The notes below the pieces were generated by a model. That model did not search any database, was not told the origin of the DNA, and saw only the letters and a program-made list of their open reading frames with translations. A stretch of 64,000 bases of DNA from Oxalobacter sp. (GTDB lineage Bacteria > Pseudomonadota > Gammaproteobacteria > Burkholderiales > Burkholderiaceae_D): the NCBI GenBank assembly GCA_003605115.1, contig QZKY01000004.1, positions 62,001 through 126,000 on the forward strand, written 5' to 3'. Positions 29,366 to 38,837 of this stretch are shown piece by piece (position 1 is the stretch's first letter; every line of letters begins with the position of its first letter). A program made the position numbers and the translations under genes.

Positions 29366-29777
29366 GTTTGTCGATCCTTTGTAAAAAGGTATGGGATATC
29401 AAGCGCTTCAGTTACTGGTAACCCAGCGGAGGAATGCCGTATTTTGCGCTTTTCGGGGTACCAATTGCAAGCTGGAACCCATTGCCAGAGAAACTAAATG
29501 GCAAAAAGCATTTTGAAGCGGCCTTTTGGCGTCAAAATGAGAAGACTTGAAGAAATCCAGCGCTCGCGATTATAGCGAAAGCACCAGCGGAACGAAAGCC
29601 AGATTCATACAGAATGTACAAATGGCAAAGAAAAGATGCCAAAAGTGATGGCTAAACGGCCAGCTTTTGAAAAATGCACATGATTATGTGTTCCGCTACC
29701 CTATCAAATTGATAATGGCAGAAGGCATTTTAGGTAATGCTGCCAGGCGTTTGGGTGGTGTCGCCGTGTAAGGGCGA
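29366..29777. other. intergenic region upstream of sspA
   Basis: These 412 bases show no supportable gene. A minus-strand TATAAT at 29574-29569 with GC just before it is the best candidate for the sspA -10 box; its -35 (TTTCGT) is weak. Confidence 0.4.
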
Positions 29778-31679
29778 TCAGTAAGACAGTTCTTGCTGTG
29801 TTTGGTTGGCGCCAACGCCCAACTCGCTGAAAGAAACAATGGAGGCGCCTTTGCCATGCTTCGCTTGATACATGGCGTGGTCGGCATTTTTCAAAATGTT
29901 TCGCACATCTTCACCATGCTCAGGATAAATGGCGATTCCAATACTGGCAGAGATGCTGATATCGTGATTTTCAATGTCGAAAGACCGCTCGATTTCCTGC
30001 AAGACTTTATGCGCGATGGCTTTGACATTTTGTTCCGTGTTGGTGCCGGGGAGGAGAACAACGAATTCATCGCCGCCGATACGGGCGGCGGTGTCAGATT
30101 CGCGTATGCAGTCACGGATGCGCTGCGCAACTTCTTTCAATAATTGGTCACCGACATCGTGGCCGAAACGGTCATTGACGGGTTTGAATTTGTCCAGATC
30201 GATGAAAAGCAGCGCCAAATTTGCCTGATAGCGTTTTGCTGCCAGAACCGATTGACGCAAACGGTCGCTGAAAAGCGCACGGTTGGGCAAACCTGTTGTG
30301 ACGTCATAGTGTGCCAGATAATAGATGCGCTCTTCATTTTCCTTGCGCTCAGTGATATCGGAAAAAACGGAAACGAAACTGGTGACATGTCCTGCGTCGT
30401 TGCGAACGCTGTTAACCGATAACCAGCAAATGCAGGGCTTTCCATTTTTTTTACGCAGCGTGACTTCTCCTTGCCAGCGTCCCGTGCGAACCAGGGTGCG
30501 CCAGAGATCGTTCATAAGCAAAGGCTGCATGGAGGGGTCTGCCAGGTCACGCGGGTCTCTTCCGATTACTTCATCAGCTTGGTAACCTGTGATGGCGGTG
30601 AACGAGGGATTGACCGAAACGATTTTACTGTCACGACTGGACACGAGTACCGCTTCGTTAACGACTTCAAAAACAGTAACCGCCATGCGAAGGGATTCTT
30701 CCTCTCGGTAACGCTCGGTGCGATCCCGACGACTGCCGCGTCGCCCCATATACTTGCCCTGCTTGTTGTAAACCGCTTTGCAGGAATGCGCAATCCAACG
30801 GACTTCGCCATCGCGCCGCACAATGCGAAAATCGATTTCGCTACCGTCATCCTGATGTTGCGAGACATAGTGCATGTGAATGTCCATCAGGTGACGATCT
30901 TCTGGGTGGATGATTGTGTAAATCAAATTGGGATTGGCAGTGAATTCCGCGACGGAATACCCCGTGATTTGCTCACAGGAGGGAGACATGTAAATGATTT
31001 CTTTATCCGGCCCTTGCCAGTACTCCCAGCTGTGAGCCTGATCCGCCACGGCGCGTATCCACATTTGGCTGAGGCTGACATCGCGTTCAGCTTGCCTCCG
31101 CCTCGCAATTTCTTCCTGAAGCTGCAAATTCAATTCCAGGATTTCAAAAGTCTGATTTTCCAGTGAAGCGTACAAATCCTTGAGCGTGAGATCGAAGGCA
31201 AGATGGGGATCGGCACTTTCAGCTGCACGTGGTGTGCGGCCATTGGCACGAATGGCAAGCACTTCGTGAGCGAAAACGGCGTCTGTACCGGCAATGTGTG
31301 AAACCATCCACTTCAGCAAGAAGTCCAGCATCAGGGGAATCTTGACGTCGGCTTTGGTGACAAGCAGGCGCGCAACGCGATCGATGTAGTGAATAAAATC
31401 CTGGTGCGCCTTTTCGTGATATTCACGGTGTTGCGGAGAGACGTCCAAGGTGGACATCAATTCTTCTTCCGTGTCGAAATTGATGACGGCGCAACTGCGC
31501 AAATGGCTTAAATCTATCAACAGCTCTTCATGCGACTCGCTTTGAGCGCAATGCTTGCGAACGTCATTCGCAATGGCAAACAGTTCCCGGTGCTGGGCGT
31601 CGATTTCAGCCAAGCCGGTTAGTAGATTCTCGTTCCACGCAATGGCAGGAACGTCTGGCGACGCATGAGTTGGTGCCAT
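29778..31679 (-). CDS. hemerythrin-PAS-PAS-GGDEF protein, active-type cyclase
   Basis: The 633-residue protein joins an N-terminal bacteriohemerythrin domain (1-140), two PAS domains (about 205-330 and 345-460) and a GGDEF domain. GGDEF is intact at 535-539, with the inhibitory RxxD site (RESD, 526-529) five residues before it, so it should make c-di-GMP with product feedback. In the hemerythrin domain H30, E71, H84, H88, H128 and D133 are kept, but the histidine expected four residues before E71 is N67. Iron or oxygen binding may thus be altered. It lies beside a paralogue of the same layout. No transmembrane segment is seen. Confidence 0.92.
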   Translation of the reverse strand: MAPTHASPDVPAIAWNENLLTGLAEIDAQHRELFAIANDVRKHCAQSESHEELLIDLSHLRSCAVINFDTEEELMSTLDVSPQHREYHEKAHQDFIHYIDRVARLLVTKADVKIPLMLDFLLKWMVSHIAGTDAVFAHEVLAIRANGRTPRAAESADPHLAFDLTLKDLYASLENQTFEILELNLQLQEEIARRRQAERDVSLSQMWIRAVADQAHSWEYWQGPDKEIIYMSPSCEQITGYSVAEFTANPNLIYTIIHPEDRHLMDIHMHYVSQHQDDGSEIDFRIVRRDGEVRWIAHSCKAVYNKQGKYMGRRGSRRDRTERYREEESLRMAVTVFEVVNEAVLVSSRDSKIVSVNPSFTAITGYQADEVIGRDPRDLADPSMQPLLMNDLWRTLVRTGRWQGEVTLRKKNGKPCICWLSVNSVRNDAGHVTSFVSVFSDITERKENEERIYYLAHYDVTTGLPNRALFSDRLRQSVLAAKRYQANLALLFIDLDKFKPVNDRFGHDVGDQLLKEVAQRIRDCIRESDTAARIGGDEFVVLLPGTNTEQNVKAIAHKVLQEIERSFDIENHDISISASIGIAIYPEHGEDVRNILKNADHAMYQAKHGKGASIVSFSELGVGANQTQQELSY

Positions 31680-31782
31680 GAAACCTTGCTGAAAAAGTTT
31701 CTTTTGGGGAAATCAGTATATCGGCATTGCCGTGCGGAATCAATTGCACGTTCTATGTGTTGTCTTTGCGCGCAATTGTACT

Positions 31783-33669
31783 TTAAACATCAAAAGATTC
31801 CGAGGCTTCAAAAATTTTTGCCAAGGCACCACCTGCCCGTTTGGCTTGAAATACGGCCAAGTCCGCGCTTTTCATGAGTTGTGGCGCGTCTTTGCCATGT
31901 TGCGGATATAGGGAAATGCCGATGCTTGCCGAGAGAGGGATCGCTTCCTTGTTAACGACAAAGGGCGCTTTGAGGCAATGGAGAATGGCGTTTGCCTTTT
32001 CATTGGCTTGCTGCGCGGTTTCTGCATTCGGCAACAAAACAACAAATTCGTCACTTCCGATGCGCGCTGCCGAGGCGGGGTGTGGCAGGCAGTTACGTAG
32101 ACGCTCTGCAAATTGCTTCAAAAGCAAATCGCTCATTTCGTGGCCGAGGTGATCTTTGGTGTGCTTGAACCTGTCGATATCGACATACATCAAGGAAAAA
32201 GATCGGCGCTTCGATTTGGCCGCATCCAGGGTCTGTTGCAGGCACTCACTAAACAATTTCCAGTTCGGGAGCGCCGTTAAAAGATCGTGGTTAGAAAGAT
32301 ATTGAATGCGCTGCTCGCTTTCTTTTCTTTCCGAGATGTCTGAAAAAATGATGATGAAGTTGGAGATGTTGTCATTGCGATCACGAATGCTGTCGATGGA
32401 TACGGCGGCAACGAAAACAGCCCCGCTCTTGCGCCGGTAGTTGAGTTCGCCCTGCCAGCGCCTTTTCGATGTAACTTTGCGCATGAGCTCGTCGACTTGT
32501 TCTATGGGCAGGGGTTTTTCGGCAAGGACGGTAGGATTGTGACCGATCACTTCCTCAGGTTCATACCCTGTGATGCTGGAGAAAGCCGTGTTAACGACGA
32601 TGATGCGATTATTTTGATCGGTGACGATGGCCGCTTCGTTGATGGATTCGAACACGTTCGCAACGAGCAGCATGGAATCATTGTGCAGTTGCCGATTGGT
32701 GATATCGCGATTGCTGATGCGTTGACCGAGAAAATCCGCATTGGGGCTATACAGATATTTGCATGAGTGAATGATCCAGCGCACGCTGCCATCCCGATGA
32801 ATGATGCGAATGCCCAATTCATCTTCAGCGTCGTCTTGCATGGACGCCGTTTCGAGGTATTCATCCATGAGTTTGCGATCATCTGGATGAATGATGCGAT
32901 ACAGTAAATCAGGATTGTTCTTGAATTCATCAGGGGTGTAGCCGGTAATGCGCAGACAAGAAGGCGACATGTAGAGCACCTTGCCATCCGACCCTATCCA
33001 GTATTCCCAGCTGTGCGCATGGTCGGCCATTGTGCGAAAGCGGGCGTTGTTGTCGAGCAGCGCCAGTTCAACTTCCTTACGTCTTTCAATTTCCATTTGC
33101 AATTGGAGATTCTGCTCCATCATTTGAAGGGTGCGATCAGCCAAATCTCTGTATACGGAATTGATGTTTTCGATGAAGGATTGTGTGAAGTGTTCGCTCA
33201 GGGGGCGATGACGACTAACGACACTGCCGCGTTGCGCGAGATAGATTTCCTCTGCCAGCAGCATGTCCATGATGGCAATGTGATGCAAAAGCCATTGCGA
33301 CAAAAAAGCAAACAATAAATCGACAGCCGTGCGCAGGTTGCTTGTGGCCAGTTGAGTGATGTGACCAAGGTGAGAAACAAAGCTCTGGTGGGCATGCAGA
33401 TGCATATTCCTGTGAGCCTGCGAGACGTCATATTTTTCCATCAACATCTCTTCCGCATGGAAATGATGGATGGCGTAAAGGTCTAATTCATGCAGCAAGT
33501 CTTGTACTTGCTCGAGGTCGGGGAGATGGTGATGAAAGGTTCTAAGTTTTTCGGTTAGCTCAAAAAACTTTTTATGTTGTGTGTCAACATTGGCAATGCC
33601 AGTCGCCAAAGATTGATCCCAAACGAAGGCGGTTTTAGCATGTTCCGATTCTGGATGAAGACTGTGCAT
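31783..33669 (-). CDS. hemerythrin-PAS-PAS-GSDEF protein, degenerate cyclase motif
   Basis: The 628-residue paralogue of the next gene has the same order: hemerythrin (1-142), two PAS domains and a GGDEF-fold domain. Here the hemerythrin ligands are all present (H32, H69, E73, H86, H90, H130, D135). The cyclase signature reads GSDEF at 538-542 and the RxxD site is absent (PHPA in its place). It may be a weak or inactive cyclase that still senses oxygen or redox, possibly by pairing with its neighbour. The two genes are 103 bases apart on the same strand and probably arose by tandem duplication. Confidence 0.9.
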   Translation of the reverse strand: MHSLHPESEHAKTAFVWDQSLATGIANVDTQHKKFFELTEKLRTFHHHLPDLEQVQDLLHELDLYAIHHFHAEEMLMEKYDVSQAHRNMHLHAHQSFVSHLGHITQLATSNLRTAVDLLFAFLSQWLLHHIAIMDMLLAEEIYLAQRGSVVSRHRPLSEHFTQSFIENINSVYRDLADRTLQMMEQNLQLQMEIERRKEVELALLDNNARFRTMADHAHSWEYWIGSDGKVLYMSPSCLRITGYTPDEFKNNPDLLYRIIHPDDRKLMDEYLETASMQDDAEDELGIRIIHRDGSVRWIIHSCKYLYSPNADFLGQRISNRDITNRQLHNDSMLLVANVFESINEAAIVTDQNNRIIVVNTAFSSITGYEPEEVIGHNPTVLAEKPLPIEQVDELMRKVTSKRRWQGELNYRRKSGAVFVAAVSIDSIRDRNDNISNFIIIFSDISERKESEQRIQYLSNHDLLTALPNWKLFSECLQQTLDAAKSKRRSFSLMYVDIDRFKHTKDHLGHEMSDLLLKQFAERLRNCLPHPASAARIGSDEFVVLLPNAETAQQANEKANAILHCLKAPFVVNKEAIPLSASIGISLYPQHGKDAPQLMKSADLAVFQAKRAGGALAKIFEASESFDV

Positions 33670-33740
33670 GGTGGGGTGTGTTGTGATTAAATCAACCCTA
33701 AGCCTAAACCTGAACTAAAATCAGCAAACTATTCTTTTTA

Positions 33741-34685
33741 CTACAATAAACCCTCCGCGTGCTTTTCTGCATGATAACTCGAACGGACGAGTGGACCAAC
33801 TTCCGCGTGTGAAAATCCTAATTTTGTTGCTTCCTGTTCAAACGCTTTGAAGATGTCGGGATGTGCGTAGCGCTTCACGGGAAGATGATGATCAGAAGGT
33901 GTTAAGTATTGGCCAATGGTCAAAATAGAAACATCGTGCGCGCGCAAGTCATGCATCACTTGCAGAATTTCGTCATCGGTTTCTCCCAGCCCCAACATCA
34001 AGCCAGATTTGGTTGGAACCTCGGGGCGCATTTCATGGAATCGTTTCAGAAGTTGCAGCGAGTGCGCATAATCGGCACCCGGACGCACTTCTCGATACAG
34101 GCGCGGCACGGTTTCCAGATTGTGATTCATGACATCAGGCGGATCGGCGAGAAGTTGTTCCAATGCGGTGTTCTCGCGACCGCGAAAATCCGGCGTCAAA
34201 ATCTCAATGCGCGTTTGAGGTGCAAGTTTGCGGATTTCGCGAATGCAGGCAGCAAAATGTCCGGCTCCGCCATCACGCAAATCATCGCGATTGACCGAAG
34301 TGATCACGACATACGAAAGCTTCAGTGCAGCAACCGTTTCAGCCAAGATGGCAGGTTCATTCGGATCAAGAGGATCCGGCAGACCATGGCCGACGTCGCA
34401 AAAAGGACAACGACGTGTGCATTTGTCGCCCATGATCATGAAAGTGGCCGTGCCTTTCCCAAAACACTCGCCGATGTTGGGGCAATTGGCTTCTTCGCAA
34501 ACGGTGATCAGTTTGCGCTCGCGGAGCAAATGCTTGATTTCGTAAAAGCGCGTTGCGTGCGACCCTGCCTTGACGCGGATCCAATCCGGTTTTGGCAAGG
34601 GCGTGGAGGGGACGATTTTGATGGGAATGCGCGCGGTTTTCTCCGCGCCCTTTTGCTTTTTTCGGGGATCGTAACTGCTGGTCAT
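33741..34685 (-). CDS. lipA: lipoyl synthase
   Basis: LipA inserts two sulfurs into protein-bound octanoyl chains using radical SAM chemistry. The 314-residue protein has the auxiliary cluster cysteines in the [12 protein letters not shown] segment and the radical SAM cluster in CTRRCPFC. The family's C-terminal RSSYHA block is also present. It overlaps lipB by four bases. Confidence 0.97.
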   Translation of the reverse strand: MTSSYDPRKKQKGAEKTARIPIKIVPSTPLPKPDWIRVKAGSHATRFYEIKHLLRERKLITVCEEANCPNIGECFGKGTATFMIMGDKCTRRCPFCDVGHGLPDPLDPNEPAILAETVAALKLSYVVITSVNRDDLRDGGAGHFAACIREIRKLAPQTRIEILTPDFRGRENTALEQLLADPPDVMNHNLETVPRLYREVRPGADYAHSLQLLKRFHEMRPEVPTKSGLMLGLGETDDEILQVMHDLRAHDVSILTIGQYLTPSDHHLPVKRYAHPDIFKAFEQEATKLGFSHAEVGPLVRSSYHAEKHAEGLL

Positions 34686-35326
34686 GGGTGTGAGAAAAAC
34701 AGATGGCGCTGAAGACGTGCAAGCAAGGCCGATTGCACGCGAGAGAAAGGCTCGTCGACGCCCGCCGACTTCATGTCGATGACATCCATGCCCGCATAGC
34801 CGCAGGGGTTGATCGCAGAAAAAGGTGCCAGATCCATGTTCACATTGAGGGCAAGGCCGTGATACGTATAGCCATTGCTTTGTACTTTCAGGCCGAGTGC
34901 AGCAATTTTTGCTCTTGGCCGAGCACCCGAAGAAAGATAAATGCCGGGCGCGCCTTCGCGTCGCTCAGCGGGCAAATGAAATTCTGCCAGCGTTTCGATG
35001 AGCGCCTGTTCGATGGAACGAACAAATTCCTTCACGAGGAATGCCCCATCTGTTTGGCGTCGTTTCAAATCGATCATCAGATAGGCGACGAGCTGTCCTG
35101 GCCCGTGATAGGTAATTTCACCACCACGATCGGTTTCAACAACCGGAAAGCCAATGTCCGTCAAGAGGTGCGCAGGTTCGGCAGCCAGGCCAAGGGTAAA
35201 AACAGGATCGTGTTCGACCAGCCAAATTTCATCCCGGGTTTCCAGCGTGCGCGCAGCGGTAAATGCGCGCATGGCATCGTAGACGGAAGGATAAGCAGCA
35301 CGGCCGAGATCACGAACGGCAAACAT
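34682..35326 (-). CDS. lipB: octanoyl-[acyl-carrier-protein]:protein N-octanoyltransferase
   Basis: LipB moves octanoyl from acyl carrier protein to lipoyl domains, before LipA acts. The 214-residue protein has the [11 protein letters not shown] motif near 72-82, the lysine in KIAALGLKV, and the catalytic cysteine in INPCGYAG. It overlaps the DUF493 gene by one base upstream and lipA by four bases downstream. Confidence 0.96.
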   Translation of the reverse strand: MFAVRDLGRAAYPSVYDAMRAFTAARTLETRDEIWLVEHDPVFTLGLAAEPAHLLTDIGFPVVETDRGGEITYHGPGQLVAYLMIDLKRRQTDGAFLVKEFVRSIEQALIETLAEFHLPAERREGAPGIYLSSGARPRAKIAALGLKVQSNGYTYHGLALNVNMDLAPFSAINPCGYAGMDVIDMKSAGVDEPFSRVQSALLARLQRHLFFSHP

Positions 35327-35619
35327 TAGAGCACCACTTTCACCATTGGGTGAGAAGAGAGCGCGATATAAATATTGTCCAGTTGCTCGCGACTGGTCGC
35401 ACGCACGATGGCCGTCAGGCCAAGATAGTTGCCTTTGGAGGAAGCGCGGACAGTGATTTTCCCGGCGTGAAATTCAGGGTCGTGTGCCACAATCACTTCA
35501 ACAACCGTCGCAGCAAAATTGTCGTGTGCAGCGCCCATGATCTTGATGGGGAAATCGCTGGGGTACTCGATGAGATTGTCCGCGCGACAGGCAGCTTGAA
35601 CAAGTTGATCTTTCAGCAT
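35326..35619 (-). CDS. DUF493 (YbeD) family protein
   Basis: The 97-residue protein matches the YbeD family, small ACT-like proteins with a conserved place between dacA/dacC and lipB. Typical features are IEYPSDFPIKIMG near the start and SSKGNYLGLTAIVRA in the middle. The start at 35619 follows the dacC stop by one base. The role is unknown; the conserved location suggests a link to envelope or lipoate metabolism. Confidence 0.9.
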   Translation of the reverse strand: MLKDQLVQAACRADNLIEYPSDFPIKIMGAAHDNFAATVVEVIVAHDPEFHAGKITVRASSKGNYLGLTAIVRATSREQLDNIYIALSSHPMVKVVL

Positions 35620-35620
35620 G

Positions 35621-36778
35621 TTATTTCGTCCAAAGTCGCAGGGAGTCCCATGCCCTTCCAAAAACACTGGCGGTGTTGACCGACTCCAGTGCGACCACGG
35701 GCAATTCGACAAGTACGCGATCATCCACCATCATCTTTAGGGTACCGACGCGTTGCCCATCCTGAATGGGCGCCAGTAGCGGATCGCGATGCTCCAGCAC
35801 GGGGCGCATCTTCGTCGCCATGCCCTTGGGTACCGTCACAAAAAGGTCGCGCTTGAATCCGACTTTCACATTTCCGCTGGAGCCCTTCCACACTTCCGGC
35901 GAAGCAATGACTTGTGCGCGGGAATAAATTTTGACCGTTTCAAAATGCTGGAATCCCCAATTCAACAATTTCAGGCTTTCCTGCGTGCGCAATTGATCCG
36001 ACCCGGCGCCAAGGACGATGCTTAAGAGGCGGCGATTCCCCGCACGCGCAGGGCGCTTGGCAGAGGCAATCAATGAGTAAGCGGATCGTTCGGAGCGTGC
36101 CGTGATCAAACCGTCGACCGCGGGATCCAGCCAAAGCAGCCGGTTGCGATTGGTATGTCGGATAGCACTGTACTCAAAGGATTTGGTGGAGAAAAAGTGA
36201 TAGTAGTCAGCGTGGTCCGCAATTAAATGCGCGGCCAGCAAAGAAAGATCGTAAGCCGTCGAAAAATTCTCCGTGCTGGGGTGGCCGTGGGGGCTGGAAA
36301 ATTTTGTCTGCGTCATCCCCATGCGCGCTGCCTCTTGGTTCATTAACGCAACAAACTGCGCTTCCGTGCCCGAAACGGCTTCAGCCAGCGCAATCGCGGC
36401 ATCGTTGCCGGATTGCACCAGCAAACCCAAAATCAGTTCTCGCACGGTTACGGCTTTTTTTGGGCTCAAAAACATTCTGAAGCCACCGCCGCTCATTTTT
36501 GAGGCGGCATCAGAAACACGCACAGAATCACTCAAAGATAATTTACCGTCGCGCACGGCATTAAACGTCAGATACGCCGTCATCAATTTGGTGAGCGACT
36601 CCGGTTCAATGCGCTCATGTGGCGCACTTGAGGTGATAACCTGCCCGCTGCCAAGATCGACCAGCAGCCAGGATTTGGCAGCAATAGTCGGTGCCTGCAA
36701 GTTTTGCGCATAAGCAGACTGTACAAACAAAAAGACTGTAAACAAAAAAGCCGACAGGAAGGCAGACAGTTTTCTCAT
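35621..36778 (-). CDS. dacC: D-alanyl-D-alanine carboxypeptidase family protein (PBP5/6 type) with a lost KTG motif
   Basis: The 385-residue protein has a signal peptide (cut near SAYA-QN). The penicillin-binding SxxK motif is SLTK at 61-64 and the SGN motif at 123-125. The third motif, normally KTGHT after VDG, reads ITARS at 225-229, while the flanking residues VDG and YSLIASAKR are kept without a length change. A PBP5 C-domain follows, with a short amphipathic C-terminal end. Family members trim pentapeptides. With K and G of KTG replaced, activity is doubtful; a structural or regulatory role is possible. It leads the dacC-ybeD-lipB-lipA run. Confidence 0.9.
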   Translation of the reverse strand: MRKLSAFLSAFLFTVFLFVQSAYAQNLQAPTIAAKSWLLVDLGSGQVITSSAPHERIEPESLTKLMTAYLTFNAVRDGKLSLSDSVRVSDAASKMSGGGFRMFLSPKKAVTVRELILGLLVQSGNDAAIALAEAVSGTEAQFVALMNQEAARMGMTQTKFSSPHGHPSTENFSTAYDLSLLAAHLIADHADYYHFFSTKSFEYSAIRHTNRNRLLWLDPAVDGLITARSERSAYSLIASAKRPARAGNRRLLSIVLGAGSDQLRTQESLKLLNWGFQHFETVKIYSRAQVIASPEVWKGSSGNVKVGFKRDLFVTVPKGMATKMRPVLEHRDPLLAPIQDGQRVGTLKMMVDDRVLVELPVVALESVNTASVFGRAWDSLRLWTK

Positions 36779-36809
36779 GACCGTAAAAAAGAAGCAATAA
36801 GTTAAAGAA

Positions 36810-36863
36810 GAAGGCTAACATGAATCAGAGGGAGGCGCCACGCAGAAGCGAAGCCCCTGGCGC
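36810..36863. repeat. partial palindromic repeat and hairpin (repeat family copy 3, left half)
   Basis: GAAGGCTAACATGA at 36810-36823 equals the left half of the repeat at 4712. It is followed by an unrelated hairpin with arms GCGCCA (36835-36840) and TGGCGC (36858-36863). The stretch lies between the hydrolase stop and the dacC start. Confidence 0.45.
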
Positions 36864-36891
36864 AGACGAAAGTCATGAAATTTCGCGCTGC

Positions 36892-37518
36892 TCAATCGCG
36901 TGCAAAATGGTTTAAAACGATATTTTTTAAATGATGCAGCTTTCGATTGAAGAGATGATCCCCTCCGGGAATGACAATGACAGGGAGGTCTTGCGGACGT
37001 GCCCAATTCATGACATCGCTTAAGCGGATCAATTCATCGTGTTCACCATGAACCAGAACCGTGTTTTGCGGAACTGGGGGCAAATCCCATTTGCCAGCGG
37101 TGACACTGACCAGCAACATGCGTTCTGGCGCAGCCCCTTCTTTCTGCAGGCGTTGGTGAAGTTGCGCTAGCACAAACGTACCGAAGGAAAAACCACTCAA
37201 GACAACGGGCAAACCGGGATATTGCTGCTTCATATAATTCAATAAAAGCATCATGTCATCGGTTTCACCACGTCCTTCATCGTGCGTGCCAGCGCTACGT
37301 CCCACGCCACGAAAATTCATGCGCGCGACAGCGTAACCAGCAGAAGCAAGGGCGCGATCAATGGTTTGCACAACCTTGTTTTCCATGGTGCCACCATAAA
37401 GCGGGTGCGGATGGGCAACGAGTGCAATGCCAACGGGGGGCGAGTCAGGCAGATCGAGAGCACATTCAATATGCCCTGCGGCGCCTGACAAAAAAAAGAA
37501 TTGGGTTGCCTGTGTCAT
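36892..37518 (-). CDS. alpha/beta hydrolase
   Basis: The 208-residue protein is a compact alpha/beta hydrolase of the YqiA/dienelactone-like small group. The oxyanion HPHPLYGG motif is near 36-43, the nucleophile elbow GFSFG near 109-113, an acidic residue lies in HGEHDELI, and the catalytic histidine in GGDHLF. No signal peptide is present, so it is cytosolic. The substrate is unknown. It lies 30 bases behind the VanZ-like gene. Confidence 0.9.
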   Translation of the reverse strand: MTQATQFFFLSGAAGHIECALDLPDSPPVGIALVAHPHPLYGGTMENKVVQTIDRALASAGYAVARMNFRGVGRSAGTHDEGRGETDDMMLLLNYMKQQYPGLPVVLSGFSFGTFVLAQLHQRLQKEGAAPERMLLVSVTAGKWDLPPVPQNTVLVHGEHDELIRLSDVMNWARPQDLPVIVIPGGDHLFNRKLHHLKNIVLNHFARD

Positions 37519-37548
37519 TTCAATAAGAAGAAAAAATAATGGGATGAT

Positions 37549-38691
37549 TTATTTGTTTGTAGCATACGCCCGTTTGGGCGCGATGAGGAAGGACAGTGCC
37601 AAAATGGGCCAGCATAATGCCAGCATGTGGGTTGCACCGTTGAAGTTCAAAAATTTTCCATGCGACCACGCACTCAAAGTAGACACAAAATAGTAATTGG
37701 CGGGTATCAGGTTGACGATAGCAAAACAAATGAAAAGGGTTGCCATCGCTAATTTTCTTTGCACGGGTGATGGCGCGAACGCCAGGCCGGAAACCATTGT
37801 GATACCAATGATCAATCCGCCAATGGCGCCCGGCGTTAACCACACTAAACCGTTTTCCGGCCCAAAAAACAAGGCGAGCGCCAAAGTCTTTGCCAGCAAG
37901 GCAGCAAACAGCATCACAAGGGAAAGGCGGATTCGCGGCGCATGATGTTGTAACAGGGAAAGCAACATAAGCAATGTGCCGGTCAGGCCAAAGGCCGTGA
38001 TGATGGTTTCAGATAACCAGAATTGCCAGGGATGATCGAAGTGAAGATAGAGTGCTTGGCGAAAAGACTCACCAAGATCGACGGGTTCGCCAAATGAAGC
38101 GGTCAGCCATTTTGAGATAACGGTGACGACTTGGCCGTGTCCAAACAAAAAGGATTGTGGATAGATTTGTGCCAACGGCCAGAGCGCCAGAACTGCCAGG
38201 ATGCCTCTGGCTTCTTCACGGAACCAGCGCTGCCCAAGCCGGTGAAACAAGCCTTGATTCAGAAAGGTACGAGCAAACATCAGGCCAATCATTGCGCCAA
38301 TGGTTGCCCCCAAAATATTGGTGGTCAAATCCAGTAAAGAGGGAACACGGCTCGGTAAATAGGCCTGGAGGGTTTCCATCAAGGCAGATAACAATCCGCC
38401 CAGCAGAATGGCAAGAAAAACAGCGCGCTTCCCTCTGAAAATGGGGTACAGTGAAAAAACGATCAACAGACCGAGTGGCATGTAGGCAAGCACATTGGTG
38501 CCGACGTCGAACCAGGTCCAAAATCGCGGGAAGCCGGAAAAAAGAAAGGCATAGGGAGAACCGCTGATGTCTCGCCAGCCGGTGAAGGGATAGCAACTCG
38601 CATAGACAATCGCCAAGAGATAGGCGAGCAAGCTGGCACGAGAGAAAGCGGATGCCCTGGAAATATATCGGCTCAGAAAGCGATGGGTCAT
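37549..38691 (-). CDS. VanZ-like family membrane protein
   Basis: The 380-residue protein has about nine hydrophobic segments. The N-terminal half carries the VanZ-like core (FDVGTNVLAYMPLGLLI near 61-77, then METLQAYLPSRVPSLLDLTTN near 105-125). The C-terminal half is a further membrane region of unknown type. VanZ-domain proteins are linked to teicoplanin resistance or envelope functions in other bacteria; nothing points to a specific role here. Confidence 0.85.
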   Translation of the reverse strand: MTHRFLSRYISRASAFSRASLLAYLLAIVYASCYPFTGWRDISGSPYAFLFSGFPRFWTWFDVGTNVLAYMPLGLLIVFSLYPIFRGKRAVFLAILLGGLLSALMETLQAYLPSRVPSLLDLTTNILGATIGAMIGLMFARTFLNQGLFHRLGQRWFREEARGILAVLALWPLAQIYPQSFLFGHGQVVTVISKWLTASFGEPVDLGESFRQALYLHFDHPWQFWLSETIITAFGLTGTLLMLLSLLQHHAPRIRLSLVMLFAALLAKTLALALFFGPENGLVWLTPGAIGGLIIGITMVSGLAFAPSPVQRKLAMATLFICFAIVNLIPANYYFVSTLSAWSHGKFLNFNGATHMLALCWPILALSFLIAPKRAYATNK

Positions 38692-38837
38692 AAGTGCTCA
38701 AGCCTGCGCAAAATGGACAGCAGAAGATGCCATCGATTATATGCTTCCAAGGGGCGTGAATCGTACGCGGACGGAAATTACAACAAATTCAAGGAGATTG
38801 CATAGTCACTGAAGAAGCCTTCTCGTAAAATGCGATC

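Noticed and set aside
29391-29513. A 40-codon frame upstream of sspA
   Set aside because: No ribosome site and no conservation clue; length is within chance.
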